Shown here: in pieces, positions 34,051 through 43,003 of the stretch | Layout of the letters: each line of letters begins with the position of its first letter | How positions within the stretch are numbered: position 1 is the stretch's first letter | NCBI RefSeq assembly: GCF_000372745.1 | Contig: NZ_KB889702.1 | Coordinates: forward strand, 1 to 53,875 | Reading direction: 5' to 3' | From: Embleya scabrispora DSM 41855 | GTDB lineage: Bacteria > Actinomycetota > Actinomycetes > Streptomycetales > Streptomycetaceae | Length of the DNA stretch: 53,875 bases | Position numbers and translations under genes: made by a program | Notes under the pieces: generated by a model | The model's input: the letters and a program-made list of their open reading frames with translations, nothing else | What the model was told of the DNA's origin: nothing | Databases searched by the model: none

Positions 34051-35343
34051 CTACTTGCCGCGGAGCAGGCTGTTGATCTCGATGGTCTGCGTGCGGCCGG
34101 GGCCGACGCCGATCGCCGAGATCGGGGCGCCGGACATGTCCTCCAGGGCCCGGACGTACGCCCGCGCGTTCTTGGGCAGGTCCTCGAAGGTCTGCGCGCC
34201 GGTGATGTCCTCGGTCCAGCCGGGGAGCTTCTCGTAGATCGGCTTCGCGTGGTGGAAGTCGGTCTGCGACATCGGCAGTTCGTCGTACCGCACGCCGTCG
34301 ATGTCGTACGCGACGCAGACCGGGATCTCCTCCCAGCCGGTCAGCACGTCCAGCTTGGTCAGGAAGAAGTCGGTGAGCCCGTTGACCCGGGTCGCGTAGC
34401 GCGCGATGACCGCGTCGAACCACCCGCAGCGCCGGTCGCGACCGGTGGTCACCCCGCGCTCGTGGCCGATCCGACGCAGCGCCTCGCCGTCCTCGTCGAA
34501 GAGCTCGGTCGGGAACGGTCCGGCACCCACGCGCGTGGTGTACGCCTTGAGAATGCCGATCACGCCGGTGATCTTGGTCGGGCCGATGCCGGATCCGGCA
34601 CACGCGCCGCCCGCCGTCGGGTTGGAGGACGTCACGAACGGATACGTGCCGTGGTCCACGTCCAGCAGCGTGCCCTGCCCACCTTCGAGCAGGACCACCC
34701 TGCCCTGGTCCAGGGCTCGGTTCAGGACCAGCGTGGTGTCGGCGACGTACGGCTTGAGCTGCTCGGCGTAGCCGAGGTATTCCTCGACCACCTCCTCGAC
34801 CCGCAGCTCGCGGCGGTTGTACATCTTGACCAGCATCTGGTTCTTGTCCGACAGCGCGCTCTCGACCTTTTGGGTCAGGATGCCGACGTCGAACAGGTCC
34901 TGGACGCGGATCCCGACCCGGTTGATCTTGTCGGCGTAGGCCGGGCCGATACCGCGCCCGGTGGTGCCGATCTTGCGCTTGCCGAGGAACCGTTCCGTCA
35001 CCTTGTCGAGGGTGCGGTGGTACGGCGTGATCAGGTGCGCGTTGCCCGAGATGAGCAACTTGGAGGTGTCGATGCCGCGTTCGACCAGGGTGCTGATCTC
35101 GTGGAGCAGCACCCCCGGGTCGACCACGACACCGTTGCCGATGACGGGCGTGCACTCGGGCGTGAGGATGCCGGAGGGCAACAGGTGGAGGGCATACTTC
35201 TGATCGCCGATGACAACGGTATGGCCGGCATTGTTGCCGCCCTGGTACCGGACCACGTAGTCGACGGATCCGCCGAGCAGGTCGGTAGCCTTCCCCTTGC
35301 CCTCGTCTCCCCATTGGGCGCCGACGAGTACGAGTGCGGGCAT
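34051..35343 (-). CDS. purA: Adenylosuccinate synthetase
   Basis: The 430-residue PurA joins aspartate to IMP with GTP, the first committed step to AMP. The N-terminal GTP loop [16 protein letters not shown] carries catalytic Asp13 and the loop lysines. NNAGHTVV supplies the catalytic histidine. Other family blocks are [36 protein letters not shown], and [12 protein letters not shown] for IMP binding. The start at ATG 35343 yields the standard [18 protein letters not shown]-terminus. It is divergent from the DAG-kinase-like gene. Confidence 0.97.
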   Translation of the reverse strand: MPALVLVGAQWGDEGKGKATDLLGGSVDYVVRYQGGNNAGHTVVIGDQKYALHLLPSGILTPECTPVIGNGVVVDPGVLLHEISTLVERGIDTSKLLISGNAHLITPYHRTLDKVTERFLGKRKIGTTGRGIGPAYADKINRVGIRVQDLFDVGILTQKVESALSDKNQMLVKMYNRRELRVEEVVEEYLGYAEQLKPYVADTTLVLNRALDQGRVVLLEGGQGTLLDVDHGTYPFVTSSNPTAGGACAGSGIGPTKITGVIGILKAYTTRVGAGPFPTELFDEDGEALRRIGHERGVTTGRDRRCGWFDAVIARYATRVNGLTDFFLTKLDVLTGWEEIPVCVAYDIDGVRYDELPMSQTDFHHAKPIYEKLPGWTEDITGAQTFEDLPKNARAYVRALEDMSGAPISAIGVGPGRTQTIEINSLLRGK

Positions 35344-35467
35344 GAGGCGTACACCCCTTCCAGGCGGGGCATGTTTGACAACGGGAGCCCCGGACGGTCC
35401 AAGCCCCTTGACGCGGTGCGCGGCAAGGGGCTCTTGCGGGGAGAGGTTACCTGAGGAAGGACGACCG

Positions 35468-36463
35468 GTGTCGGCCGAGCGCTCGCTGCTCGTGATCACG
35501 GACCCTGCGGCTCGCTCGGCGGACGGCGAATCCGTCCGGGTCGCGCTCGATGTTCTGCGGGCCTGCGCCCCCAGCAAGATCGTCATTCCCACGGACACCG
35601 CCGACCTGCAGCGCGCGCTCGCGCGGCGGGGGCGTCGGCGTGTCGTGGTGATCGGCGGGGATGCCGGAGTGCACGCCGTGGCGCGGTTACTCGATCGTGC
35701 GGGCGAGCTCGGCGACACGCCCTTGGGCATCGTCCCGGTGGACACCGGAAGCGGCCACGGACTGGCCGAGGCATTGGGCCTGCCGGCCGAGCCCGCCAAG
35801 GCGGCACGGGTGGCACTGGGCGAGAACGAACGTTCCTTCGACCTGATGTCGGACGACCTGGGCGGCCTCGCGCTGCGCTCGGTCCGGATCGGTCACGGGG
35901 TCCGCTCGACCCGTTCGGCGCCGGTGCGGCCGACGTCGGGGCGGGGCTGGCGCGACCTGGTCGACCACGCCGTACGGACCGTGTCGAACACCGTCGGCGC
36001 GGCGGTGGGGCCCGCGGGGCACCGGCTGCGGATCGAGGCGGACGGGTGTGTCGTGGCCGACACGGATCGGCCGGTGTTGTCCGTGCATCTGGGCTGCGAC
36101 GGCTTGGTGACACCCGGGTCGAAGATGACGGAAGTCACGTCCAACGGGTCCGAAGGCACCCATGGCGTGAACGGTATGAACGGCCCGAACAGCCTGAATG
36201 GCACGAACAGGAGCAATCGAGCATCCAACGCGAACGGTGCGAACGGTGCCGGGACGGCGAGCGTGATGATCACCGGGCATCCGGGGGCGACCCGGTTCGG
36301 CGCGGCCCAGGCCCGCGACGCACTCGTGCAATTGCGCGCACACGAGATCACGGTGTGCGGTCGCGACTTCACCTATGCGGCGGACGGCATGGCGACCGGA
36401 CCGGTACGGCTGCGCACCTGGACGGTGCGGCCGACGGGATGGCGCCTGTTCGTCCCCGCATAG
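35468..36463 (+). CDS. Diacylglycerol-kinase-like protein with TTA codon and Asn/Gly-rich linker
   Basis: The 331-residue protein has the fold pattern of the DAGK/LCB5 lipid-kinase catalytic domain. The nucleotide loop GGDGT is GGDAG here (63-67), and the usual GTGNDFA loop is [16 protein letters not shown] (about 89-104). Both are altered, so kinase activity is doubtful. Residues ~224-262 are an Asn/Gly/Ser-rich stretch that interrupts the C-terminal beta domain. Codon 74 is TTA (35687-35689), implying bldA-dependent translation. GTG 35468 follows GAGGAAGG. It is divergent from purA. Confidence 0.75.
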   Translation: MSAERSLLVITDPAARSADGESVRVALDVLRACAPSKIVIPTDTADLQRALARRGRRRVVVIGGDAGVHAVARLLDRAGELGDTPLGIVPVDTGSGHGLAEALGLPAEPAKAARVALGENERSFDLMSDDLGGLALRSVRIGHGVRSTRSAPVRPTSGRGWRDLVDHAVRTVSNTVGAAVGPAGHRLRIEADGCVVADTDRPVLSVHLGCDGLVTPGSKMTEVTSNGSEGTHGVNGMNGPNSLNGTNRSNRASNANGANGAGTASVMITGHPGATRFGAAQARDALVQLRAHEITVCGRDFTYAADGMATGPVRLRTWTVRPTGWRLFVPA

Positions 36464-36518
36464 CCCGGCACCGGAACCGCCGGCAAACCGGCGGGCCGGA
36501 ACCGCGGCCGAGGAGACC

Positions 36519-36550
36519 GGCCGGGCCGAAGAGAGTTCAGCCCGGCCTTT
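36519..36550 (+). terminator. Terminator of the DAG-kinase-like gene
   Basis: ggccgggc pairs with gcccggcc and is followed by TTT. It lies between convergent genes. Confidence 0.65.
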
Positions 36551-36578
36551 CGAGGCCACCTCGGCCCAAGGCCGTGGT

Positions 36579-36995
36579 TCAGCCCTCCAGCGCGTCCGCA
36601 CCCGCCGGGCTGCTGTCCCGCAGGAAGATCGTGCAGCGCGAGTACTCCTCCTCCTCGCCGATCGCCCCCGCCGCCCGCGCCAGCGCGTGCAGCGAGCGCA
36701 GGAAGCCGCGGTTGGGCTCGTGCTCCCACGGCACCGGACCGTGGCCGCGCCAGCCGGAGCGGCGCAGTGCGTCCAGGCCGCGGTGGTAGCCGACTCGGGC
36801 GTAGGCGTAGGACTCGATCACGTTGCCCTTGGCGAACGCGTCGTCGGCCAGGTCGGCCCACGCGAGCGAGAAGGTCGGGAACTTCGCGGCCACCTCGGCC
36901 GGCGGCACACCGTCGACGAGCAGCGCCAGCGGCTCGGCTTCCTCGGGCAGGTAGGTGGGGTCGGGTCCGCCGAAAAGGTTCTGATCGATGGTCAT
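36579..36995 (-). CDS. DUF3151 family protein
   Basis: This 138-residue actinobacterial core protein is of unknown function. It is helical, with TPR-like character: AAKFPTFSLAWADLADDAFA, ESYAYARVGYHRGLDALRR, then the strongly conserved WRGHGPVPWEHEPNRGFL and RSLHALARAAGAIGEEEEY. There is no signal or membrane segment. ATG 36995 is preferred by comparison with the family N-terminus (MTIDQNLFGGPDP); an ATG three codons upstream is also possible. It lies directly downstream of fba, though a terminator separates them. Confidence 0.9.
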   Translation of the reverse strand: MTIDQNLFGGPDPTYLPEEAEPLALLVDGVPPAEVAAKFPTFSLAWADLADDAFAKGNVIESYAYARVGYHRGLDALRRSGWRGHGPVPWEHEPNRGFLRSLHALARAAGAIGEEEEYSRCTIFLRDSSPAGADALEG

Positions 36996-37021
36996 GGTGC
37001 CCATGATCGCCCATCACGACG

Positions 37022-37053
37022 CGAAGCCCGCGACCTCGTGGTCGCGGGCTTCG
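37022..37053 (-). terminator. Terminator of fba
   Basis: cgaagcccgcgac pairs with gtcgcgggcttcg around ctcgtg. It lies 28 bp past the fba stop and upstream of the DUF3151 start. Confidence 0.8.
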
Positions 37054-37080
37054 GTGCCGCGGGTCGGGCTCGGGTGTCGC

Positions 37081-38103
37081 CTACTTCAGCCGGGTGCCCG
37101 CGGAGCGCAGGTCCCGGCAGGCCACGACCACGCGCTCGGCCATCCCGGTCTCGGCCGCCTTGCCGTACGAACGCGGGTCGTACAGCTTCTTGTTGCCGAC
37201 CTCGCCGTCCACCTTGAGCACGCCGTCGTAGTTGCGCAGCATGTGGTCCACGACGGGGCGGGTGAAGGCGTACTGGGTGTCGGTGTCGACGTTCATCTTG
37301 ACCACGCCGTAGTCGAGCGCCTCGCGGATCTCCTCCAGGAGCGAGCCCGAGCCGCCGTGGAAGACCAGGTCGAACGGCTTCTCCCGGCCGTACTTGGCGG
37401 CGACCGCGTCCTGGATGTCCTTGAGGATGCTCGGGCGCAGCTTGACGTTGCCCGGCTTGTACACACCGTGCACGTTGCCGAACGTCGCGGCCAGCATGTA
37501 GCGGCCCTTCTCGCCCAGGCCGATCGCCTCGACCGTCTCCAGCGCGTCGGCCGGGGTCGTGTAGAGCTTGTCGTTGATCTCGTTGTCGACGCCGTCCTCC
37601 TCGCCGCCGACGACGCCGATCTCCAGCTCCATGATGATCCGCGCGGCGGCGCACTTGGCGATCAGCTCACGCGCGATCTCCAGGTTCTCGTCCAGCGGTA
37701 CCGCCGAGCCGTCCCACATGTGCGACTGGAACAGCGGGTCCTGCCCCTTGGCCACCCGCTCCGCGGAGATGTCGATCAGCGGGCGCATGAACCCGTCGAG
37801 CTTGTCCTTGGGGCAGTGGTCGGTGTGCAGGGCGATGTTCACCGAGTACTTCTCCGCGACCACCTTCGCGTACTCGGCGAACGCGACCGAGCCCACGACC
37901 ATGTCCTTGACGGTGGTGCCGGACAGGAACTCCGCGCCGCCCGTGGACACCTGGACGATGCCGTCGCTCTCCGCCTCGGCGAAGCCGCGCAGGGCGGCGT
38001 TCAGGGTCTGGGACGAGGTCACGTTGATCGCCGGGTAGGCGAATCGACCGGCCTTCGCCCGGTCGAGCATCTCGGCGTAGACCTCGGGAGTTGCGATGGG
38101 CAT
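37081..38103 (-). CDS. fba: Class II fructose-bisphosphate aldolase
   Basis: This 340-residue zinc-dependent aldolase splits fructose 1,6-bisphosphate into DHAP and glyceraldehyde 3-phosphate in glycolysis and runs in reverse in gluconeogenesis. Metal and substrate motifs are present: ALHTDHCPKDKLDGF (zinc His and catalytic Asp), IIMELEIGVVGGEEDGVD, ATFGNVHGVYKPGNV, and LVFHGGSGSLLEEI. KMNVDTDTQYAFT closes the active site. The length is typical for the class IIA long form. The start ATG is followed by the family's usual MPIATPEVYAEML. Confidence 0.97.
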   Translation of the reverse strand: MPIATPEVYAEMLDRAKAGRFAYPAINVTSSQTLNAALRGFAEAESDGIVQVSTGGAEFLSGTTVKDMVVGSVAFAEYAKVVAEKYSVNIALHTDHCPKDKLDGFMRPLIDISAERVAKGQDPLFQSHMWDGSAVPLDENLEIARELIAKCAAARIIMELEIGVVGGEEDGVDNEINDKLYTTPADALETVEAIGLGEKGRYMLAATFGNVHGVYKPGNVKLRPSILKDIQDAVAAKYGREKPFDLVFHGGSGSLLEEIREALDYGVVKMNVDTDTQYAFTRPVVDHMLRNYDGVLKVDGEVGNKKLYDPRSYGKAAETGMAERVVVACRDLRSAGTRLK

Positions 38104-38574
38104 GCGTCTGCTCCTCGTTGCTCAGCCAAGCGGTGATATGAGGGTTTTCGGACACGGATGGCCGTATCCCCGCTTGCCGCCCATCCTGGCAGACCGCTCC
38201 GGACGACACCGCATCCCGCCCTCCCCGTTCGGGGGACCGGATGCCATGCCTGACGAAGCGTCAGGTCGGCGTCGCGGGTGGCGCCGGGATCTCGGGAAAC
38301 CTCGTTTCCTTGTCCACAACCTTCCCCAGGGGACACCCCTGTCATGCGCGCGCCCGTTATGAGTGTCTTTGTGAAGATCGATGGGCGGATGCCCATCGTC
38401 GCGATGCGGCGGCGTCGGGTCGGGTCGGGAACCGAACCGCCGCGACGCACCAACTGAGCTACGAGGAAAAGAACTTCGGGTCATCACGCAACCCCTCGGG
38501 GTGCGGGGCGTCACCAGGACACAGGCTGTGCACGGAGGGGGCGGTCACATGACAGCGAAGGGGGCGGCGGAGCT
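38104..38574. other. Divergent control region, fba / ECF sigma factor
   Basis: About 470 bp has no gene. One isolated DnaA-box-like nonamer (TTGTCCACA) lies at 38310-38318. An inverted tRNA-like fragment lies at 38427-38466. The sigma gene's promoter is expected in the AT-richer 38350-38375 segment. Confidence 0.55.
38427..38466 (-). other. tRNA-like relic (D-arm and T-arm without anticodon arm)
   Basis: On the minus strand the sequence cctcgtAGCTCAGTTGGT (38466-38449) matches a tRNA 5' part with D-arm. About 5 nt later, cgcggcGGTTCGGTTCCC (38444-38427) resembles a T-arm. There is no anticodon arm between them and the acceptor ends do not pair. It looks like a decayed or internally deleted tRNA, or chance. 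Confidence 0.35.
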
Positions 38575-39201
38575 GTGGCGCTGCTGAGCATGCCGGCATT
38601 CGGGGGCGACCAGCAGTCGTCCGGCTCCCCGTCGGAGAACACGGTGGCGCCCGAGGCATCACGTCGGTCGCGATTTCGCATCCTGCGGGGCGGCGGCGGG
38701 GAACCGCCGGCCCGCCCGACGTTGACCGAGCTCTATCACGCCCAACGGCTCGGCATGGTCCGGCTGTCCATCCTGCTCGTCGACGACCTCGGCACCGCCG
38801 AGGACGTCGTCCAGGACGCCTTCACCGCGCTGTACCGACGCTTCGGTGAGGAACTGGAGGACGTCGACAACGCGCTGGCCTACCTGCGCACCTCCGTGGT
38901 CAACCTCTCGCGTTCGGTACTGCGCCGCCGGCGTACCGCCCGTGCCTACGTGCCCCCGCACGAACCCGACGCCTCCTCGCCCGAGGACGCGGTGGTCCTG
39001 TCCGAGGAGCACCTGCGGGTGCTCGGTGCGGTGCAACGCCTGGCCCCGCGACAGCGCGAAGTGCTGGTGCTGCGCTATTGGTCCGATATGACGGAGGCCC
39101 AGATAGCCGAGACCCTCGGGCTTTCCCGTGGAGCGGTGAAGTCCACGGCAAGCCGTGCCATCGACGCCCTCGAAAAACTCATGAAGGACGAACAGTCGTG
39201 A
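38575..39201 (+). CDS. ECF-type RNA polymerase sigma factor (SigE-like group)
   Basis: The protein has 208 residues. After a ~45-residue basic leader come region 2 (LTELYHAQRLGMVRLSILLV, then DLGTAEDVVQDAFTALYRRF) and region 4 (LAPRQREVLVLRYWSDMTEA, then QIAETLGLSRGAVKSTASRA). This is a complete ECF sigma factor of the actinobacterial 'SigE family' group. The GTG at 38575 is used; the ATG five codons later is possible. Its stop overlaps the next gene's start (GTGA), so the membrane partner is translationally coupled and is the probable regulator. The target promoters are unknown. Confidence 0.92.
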   Translation: MALLSMPAFGGDQQSSGSPSENTVAPEASRRSRFRILRGGGGEPPARPTLTELYHAQRLGMVRLSILLVDDLGTAEDVVQDAFTALYRRFGEELEDVDNALAYLRTSVVNLSRSVLRRRRTARAYVPPHEPDASSPEDAVVLSEEHLRVLGAVQRLAPRQREVLVLRYWSDMTEAQIAETLGLSRGAVKSTASRAIDALEKLMKDEQS

Positions 39202-40181
39202 CCGAACGCGATGCGCGCGACGAATCGATGGAGGATCTGCTGCGCGCGGCCCTGGCCTCGCGCGCCGACTCAGTCACGCTCGGCTCGCTGCGACCGCCGG
39301 GCCCACCCACGTCCGGGAACGATCACCGGAGTCGGCTCGGGAGGATCGGCGTTCCGCTCGCCGTGCTGGCCGCAGCGGCCGCGGCCTTCGGCGGAGTGTC
39401 CCTGATCGGCGCGCCAAAGCACACCGCCGGCGCACCCGCGGACCGGCCGATGTCGGTGAGCGCGCTGCCGACCCGAGAGCACACCGCGGTGTCCGAGGCG
39501 CCGCCGCTCGCGGCGACCTCGCCGAGCGCACCCGGAACCACCGCTCCCGCGTCGGTGCCGGCCTCGGAGCCACCGCCCGAGAGCACTCCGTCGACGACAC
39601 CCCCGAGTCGTCCGAGCACCCAGAGCCTGCCGACGGGCACCCGGACGGCGAGCAAAACGTTCGGGGCCCAGGCGATCAAGGTGACCGTGCCGTCGGGGTG
39701 GCGCGACCAGCCCGGTGCCCCCCTGAGCGACGGCACGATCCCCAGCCGCTGCTTCTCCGCGCCCGTGACGGGGGAGGTCAAGTACCCCTGCGATCTCGAC
39801 TCCGCGCGGATCCTGATCAACCGGGTCGGCGATCCGGACGTATGGAGCTACGCGAAATCGCTGGATGTCTCCGCGTACAACTACGCCACCCAGCCGATGT
39901 GCGCGAAGGACGGGCACCTGGTCCTGCTGGAGAGCACCGAGACGATCACGCCCAAGGTGGTGACCCGGGACAAGCGCACGGTCGGTGGGCACGGCGCGGA
40001 GTACCGCGTGATCTCGGTGACCTGCAAGGGCGGCCAGGACTTCAAGGTGCGGACCTGGTCGATGCCGGATCTGGGCATCGAGATCTTCGCGACCAGCGCG
40101 GACGCGAAGGCGGACACCGCCATCGACCGCGTGGTCGCGTCCGTGGACCTGTCGGGCTTCAAGCCCCGCACGACCGACTGA
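39198..40181 (+). CDS. Single-pass membrane protein coupled to the ECF sigma factor
   Basis: The protein has 327 residues. A short cytoplasmic N-terminus (ESMEDLLRAALASRADSV) precedes one transmembrane helix at about 47-66. A ~90-residue Pro/Ser/Thr/Ala-rich linker follows, then an extracytoplasmic domain with cysteines (RCFSAP, YPCDLDS, QPMCAKDG, VTCKGGQD) that could form disulfides. The topology suits an anti-sigma factor, but I see no zinc HxxxCxxC motif. Its coupling to the sigma gene is the main functional clue. The outer domain may sense an envelope signal. Confidence 0.75.
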   Translation: MTERDARDESMEDLLRAALASRADSVTLGSLRPPGPPTSGNDHRSRLGRIGVPLAVLAAAAAAFGGVSLIGAPKHTAGAPADRPMSVSALPTREHTAVSEAPPLAATSPSAPGTTAPASVPASEPPPESTPSTTPPSRPSTQSLPTGTRTASKTFGAQAIKVTVPSGWRDQPGAPLSDGTIPSRCFSAPVTGEVKYPCDLDSARILINRVGDPDVWSYAKSLDVSAYNYATQPMCAKDGHLVLLESTETITPKVVTRDKRTVGGHGAEYRVISVTCKGGQDFKVRTWSMPDLGIEIFATSADAKADTAIDRVVASVDLSGFKPRTTD

Positions 40182-40187
40182 TCTCCG

Positions 40188-40237
40188 ACCACACCCACCA
40201 CGGCACGGGCCGCGGTCCGCGCCGTGGTGGGTGTGGT
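40188..40237. terminator. Bidirectional terminator
   Basis: accacacccaccacggc pairs with gccgtggtgggtgtggt, a 17-bp stem with an inner GC-rich hairpin. It sits between convergent genes and abuts the flavoprotein stop codon. Confidence 0.85.
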
Positions 40238-41604
40238 CAGTGGCCCTCGGCCACCTTCTGTGCCGCCTTGCGCGCCGCGACCAGGATCGGGTCCCACACC
40301 GGCGAGAACGGCGGCGCGTAGCCGAGGTCCAGGGAGGTCATCTCCTCGACCGTCATCCGGTGTGTGAGCGCGACCGCCGCGGTGTCGATCCGCTTCGCGG
40401 CGCCGTCCCGGCCGACGATCTGCACGCCCAGGAGCCGACCGGTGAGCCGTTCCGCGATCATCTTGACCGTCATCGACCGCGCGCCCGGGTAGTAGCCGGC
40501 CCGTCCGGTGGACTCGATGGTCGCGGTCACGAACTCGTAGCCCGCGGCGGCGGCGTCCTTCTCGCGCAGCCCGGACCGGCCGATCTCCAGGTCGCAGACC
40601 TTGCTCACCGCGGTGCCGACCACGCCGGGGAAGGTCGCGTAGTCGCCGCCGATGTTGGTGCCGATCACCCGGCCGTGTTTGTTCGCATGGGTGCCGAGCG
40701 CGATGTGCTGTCGGCGGCCGGAGACCAGGTTGAGCACCTCGACGCAGTCCCCGCCCGCCCAGATGCCGTCCGAGCCGACCCGCATCCGCACGTCGGTGTG
40801 CAGACCACCGCTCGCACCCAGCGGCAGACCCGCCTCGCGGGCCAGTTCGGTGGCGGGCCGCACACCCAGGCCGAGCACCACGATGTCCGCGGGAAAGCGG
40901 CCGTCGGCGGTCAGCACGGCACTCGCCCGACCGTCCACCACCTCGATCTCCCGGGCCTCGGTCCCGGTCACGACCTCGATGCCCATCCCCTCCATCGCCT
41001 CCTGCACCAGCGCGCCCATGTCCGGGTCGAGCGTGGACATCGGGTGCGCGGACCGGTCCACGACGGTGACCCGCAGGCCCTTGCGGACCATCGCCTCGGC
41101 CATCTCGATGCCGATGTACCCGCCGCCGATCACCACCGCCGTACGGTGCTCGGGAGCCAGCCACCCGGTCAGCTCGCGTGCGTCCTCCAGGGTCTGCACG
41201 CCGTACACGCCGGGCGCGTCGATGCCCGGCAGCGGCGGCCTGATCGGCACCGCGCCGGTGGCGAGCACGAGCTGGTCGAAGCCGATCCGGTCGGCCCGTC
41301 CGGTACCCAGGTCACGGACCGCGATCTCGCGCCGATCCAGGTCCAGGCCCTCCGCCTCGACCCCCATCCGCAGATCCATCCCGCGCTTGCGGTGCTCCTG
41401 CGGAGTGCGCGCGATCAGCGCGTCGAGGCCGTCCACCTCGCCGGACACCAGATACGGGATGCCGCACGCGGAGTACGAGGAGAACCGGCCGCGCTCGATC
41501 ACGACGATCTCCAGATCGTCCTCACCACGCCGCCGTCGGGCCTGGGACGCCGCACTCATTCCGGCGGCGTCGCCGCCGATCACCACCAGCCGCTCGATAC
41601 CCAC
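40237..41604 (-). CDS. FAD-dependent pyridine nucleotide-disulfide oxidoreductase (CoA-disulfide-reductase-like)
   Basis: The protein has 455 residues. FAD binding is at VVIGGDAAGMSAASQ, and the single active cysteine Cys47 lies in YSACGIPY, as in CoA-disulfide reductase and NADH oxidases/peroxidases of this subfamily. An NAD(P)H Rossmann motif is at VVIGGGYIGIEMAEAM, and the second FAD motif is GIWAGGDCVEV. The C-terminal dimerisation domain (YYPGARSMTVKMIAERLTG) is complete. It probably uses a single-cysteine mechanism on a low-molecular-weight disulfide, persulfide or oxygen. The exact substrate is unknown. ATG 41604. Confidence 0.9.
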   Translation of the reverse strand: MGIERLVVIGGDAAGMSAASQARRRRGEDDLEIVVIERGRFSSYSACGIPYLVSGEVDGLDALIARTPQEHRKRGMDLRMGVEAEGLDLDRREIAVRDLGTGRADRIGFDQLVLATGAVPIRPPLPGIDAPGVYGVQTLEDARELTGWLAPEHRTAVVIGGGYIGIEMAEAMVRKGLRVTVVDRSAHPMSTLDPDMGALVQEAMEGMGIEVVTGTEAREIEVVDGRASAVLTADGRFPADIVVLGLGVRPATELAREAGLPLGASGGLHTDVRMRVGSDGIWAGGDCVEVLNLVSGRRQHIALGTHANKHGRVIGTNIGGDYATFPGVVGTAVSKVCDLEIGRSGLREKDAAAAGYEFVTATIESTGRAGYYPGARSMTVKMIAERLTGRLLGVQIVGRDGAAKRIDTAAVALTHRMTVEEMTSLDLGYAPPFSPVWDPILVAARKAAQKVAEGH

Positions 41605-41765
41605 GTACTACCCCTGACTCTGTGTGCGTGCGTGTGCCCGTGAGTGCCCGGCCGCCGTCGACGAGGCGCGCCGTCCCCGTCGGCAAGGTCCCGACCTGGT
41701 AATGATGCGGGGTCCGAGGTGGGGACGGGTGACGAGGCACGCGCCGCGCGGACTACCCTCCAGAG

Positions 41766-42437
41766 GTGGAATTCCAAGCTGTCAACGTCCTCGACGCGAC
41801 GTCCCTCATCTCGACGTTCGGACTCATCGGCATCCTCGCGATCATCTTCGCGGAGACGGGTCTGCTGGTCGGGTTCTTCTTCCCCGGCGACTCGATGCTG
41901 TTCCTGGCCGGCGTCGCCGCGTCCTCGTCGGCGGAAGAGATCGTCGGCACGTCCATCTCGCTGCCCTGGTTGCTCCTGGGCGCACCGCTGTGCGCGATCG
42001 CCGGCGCCCAACTCGGCCACTTCCTGGGCGCCCGGTTCGGCACGAAGATGTTCAACAAACCGGACTCGAAGCTGTTCAAGGCCGAGTATGTGACCAAGGC
42101 CGAGCAGTACTTCGAGAAGTTCGGCCCGGCCAAGGCGGTGCTGCTCGCCCGGTTCATCCCGATCGTCCGCACCTTCCTGAACCCCGTCGCCGGCGTCCTG
42201 GAGATGCCCGCGCGCACGTTCTTCCTGTGGAACGTCATCGGCGGCCTGGTGTGGACCGACGGAATCATCCTGCTCGGCTACAAGCTGGGCGACACGATCG
42301 GCAGCAGTATCGACAAGTACCTGCTGCCGGGGGTGTTCGTCATCGTGCTGATCTCGTTGCTGCCGATCATCATCGAGGTCATTCGCAGCAAGCGCGAGGC
42401 GAAGCGCGAAGCCGCCTCATCGTCGTCGAGTAACTGA
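41766..42437 (+). CDS. DedA/VTT-family membrane protein
   Basis: This 223-residue polytopic protein has the DedA pattern ETGLLVGFFFPGDSMLFLAG near the N-terminus and the membrane-embedded motif VLLARFIPIVRTFLNPVAGV followed by GGLVWTDGI. A hydrophobic helix and a basic Arg/Lys/Ser-rich tail end the protein. DedA proteins act as lipid scramblases or transporters, for example in undecaprenyl-phosphate or phospholipid recycling, and depend on membrane potential. GTG 41766 is the start. It stands alone, followed by a terminator. Confidence 0.92.
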   Translation: MEFQAVNVLDATSLISTFGLIGILAIIFAETGLLVGFFFPGDSMLFLAGVAASSSAEEIVGTSISLPWLLLGAPLCAIAGAQLGHFLGARFGTKMFNKPDSKLFKAEYVTKAEQYFEKFGPAKAVLLARFIPIVRTFLNPVAGVLEMPARTFFLWNVIGGLVWTDGIILLGYKLGDTIGSSIDKYLLPGVFVIVLISLLPIIIEVIRSKREAKREAASSSSSN

Positions 42438-42451
42438 ACACATACGCTGCG

Positions 42452-42485
42452 AAGCGGCGGTGTGCCATTGCGCACCGCCGCTTTT
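42452..42485 (+). terminator. Terminator of the DedA gene
   Basis: aagcggcggtgtg pairs with cgcaccgccgctt and is followed by a T-run (42482-42485). It is a clear intrinsic terminator. Confidence 0.85.
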
Positions 42486-42922
42486 CGTTGTCCGCGCCGG
42501 CGCCGCCAATCGGCCGAATTGAAATGCGCGGGCGTACAACCTTTTCAGGCCGCCGTGCGTCGGGCCGATCCGCGCCTATTACGGGGTGACGAAAACACCC
42601 TGCCCCCGGACGGGGACCGGGAGCAGGGCGGCTTTCGGTGCGGCGTCCACCGGTCGGGTGGAGCGCCGCTCCTGCGGCGGCACGCGCGCCGAGCGCGGTA
42701 CCGACGGTGGAGATGGCCGCCGGGTCGGACGGGGAACCGACCCGGCGGCCCGAGGGGAAAGGGCAGGGGTGTTCACGTCCTGATCGGCGCGAATTGACTC
42801 GATCGCGGGATCGCGGCGAGCGCGCAGGACGACATACACGACGAATTCATACTTCCCCCCCGGGAAGTCCGGTCGGCGGAAGCGCCGACGTCGGAACCGG
42901 AACCGACAATATCCGAGACCGC

Positions 42923-42975
42923 GAAAAAAGCAACGGCCGCGCCATGCATGCGTAAGGCATCACACGGTGCGGCCG
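42923..42975 (-). terminator. Terminator of pyrE
   Basis: The stem ggccgc/gcggcc extends with imperfect pairs around a long loop. A run of six A (42924-42929) becomes a U-run on the minus strand. It lies about 28 bp past the pyrE stop. Confidence 0.7.
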
Positions 42976-43003
42976 CCGGTCGAATGGACCCCGGGGATTT
43001 GAT

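Larger units (their letters stand above)
42438..43003. other. Gene-free stretch between convergent genes
   Basis: It contains a terminator for each flanking gene (42452-42485 and 42923-42975). Between them is about 430 bp of GC-rich sequence in which I see no gene or repeat I can name. The open frames are Arg/Gly-rich shadows. Confidence 0.6.

Noticed and set aside
31744-35454. 1236-codon plus-strand frame across the aminotransferase and purA
   Set aside because: It is antisense to two clearly conserved enzymes; low-complexity shadow translation.
38310-38318. Single TTGTCCACA near fba
   Set aside because: One isolated DnaA-box match is expected by chance; no cluster is seen.
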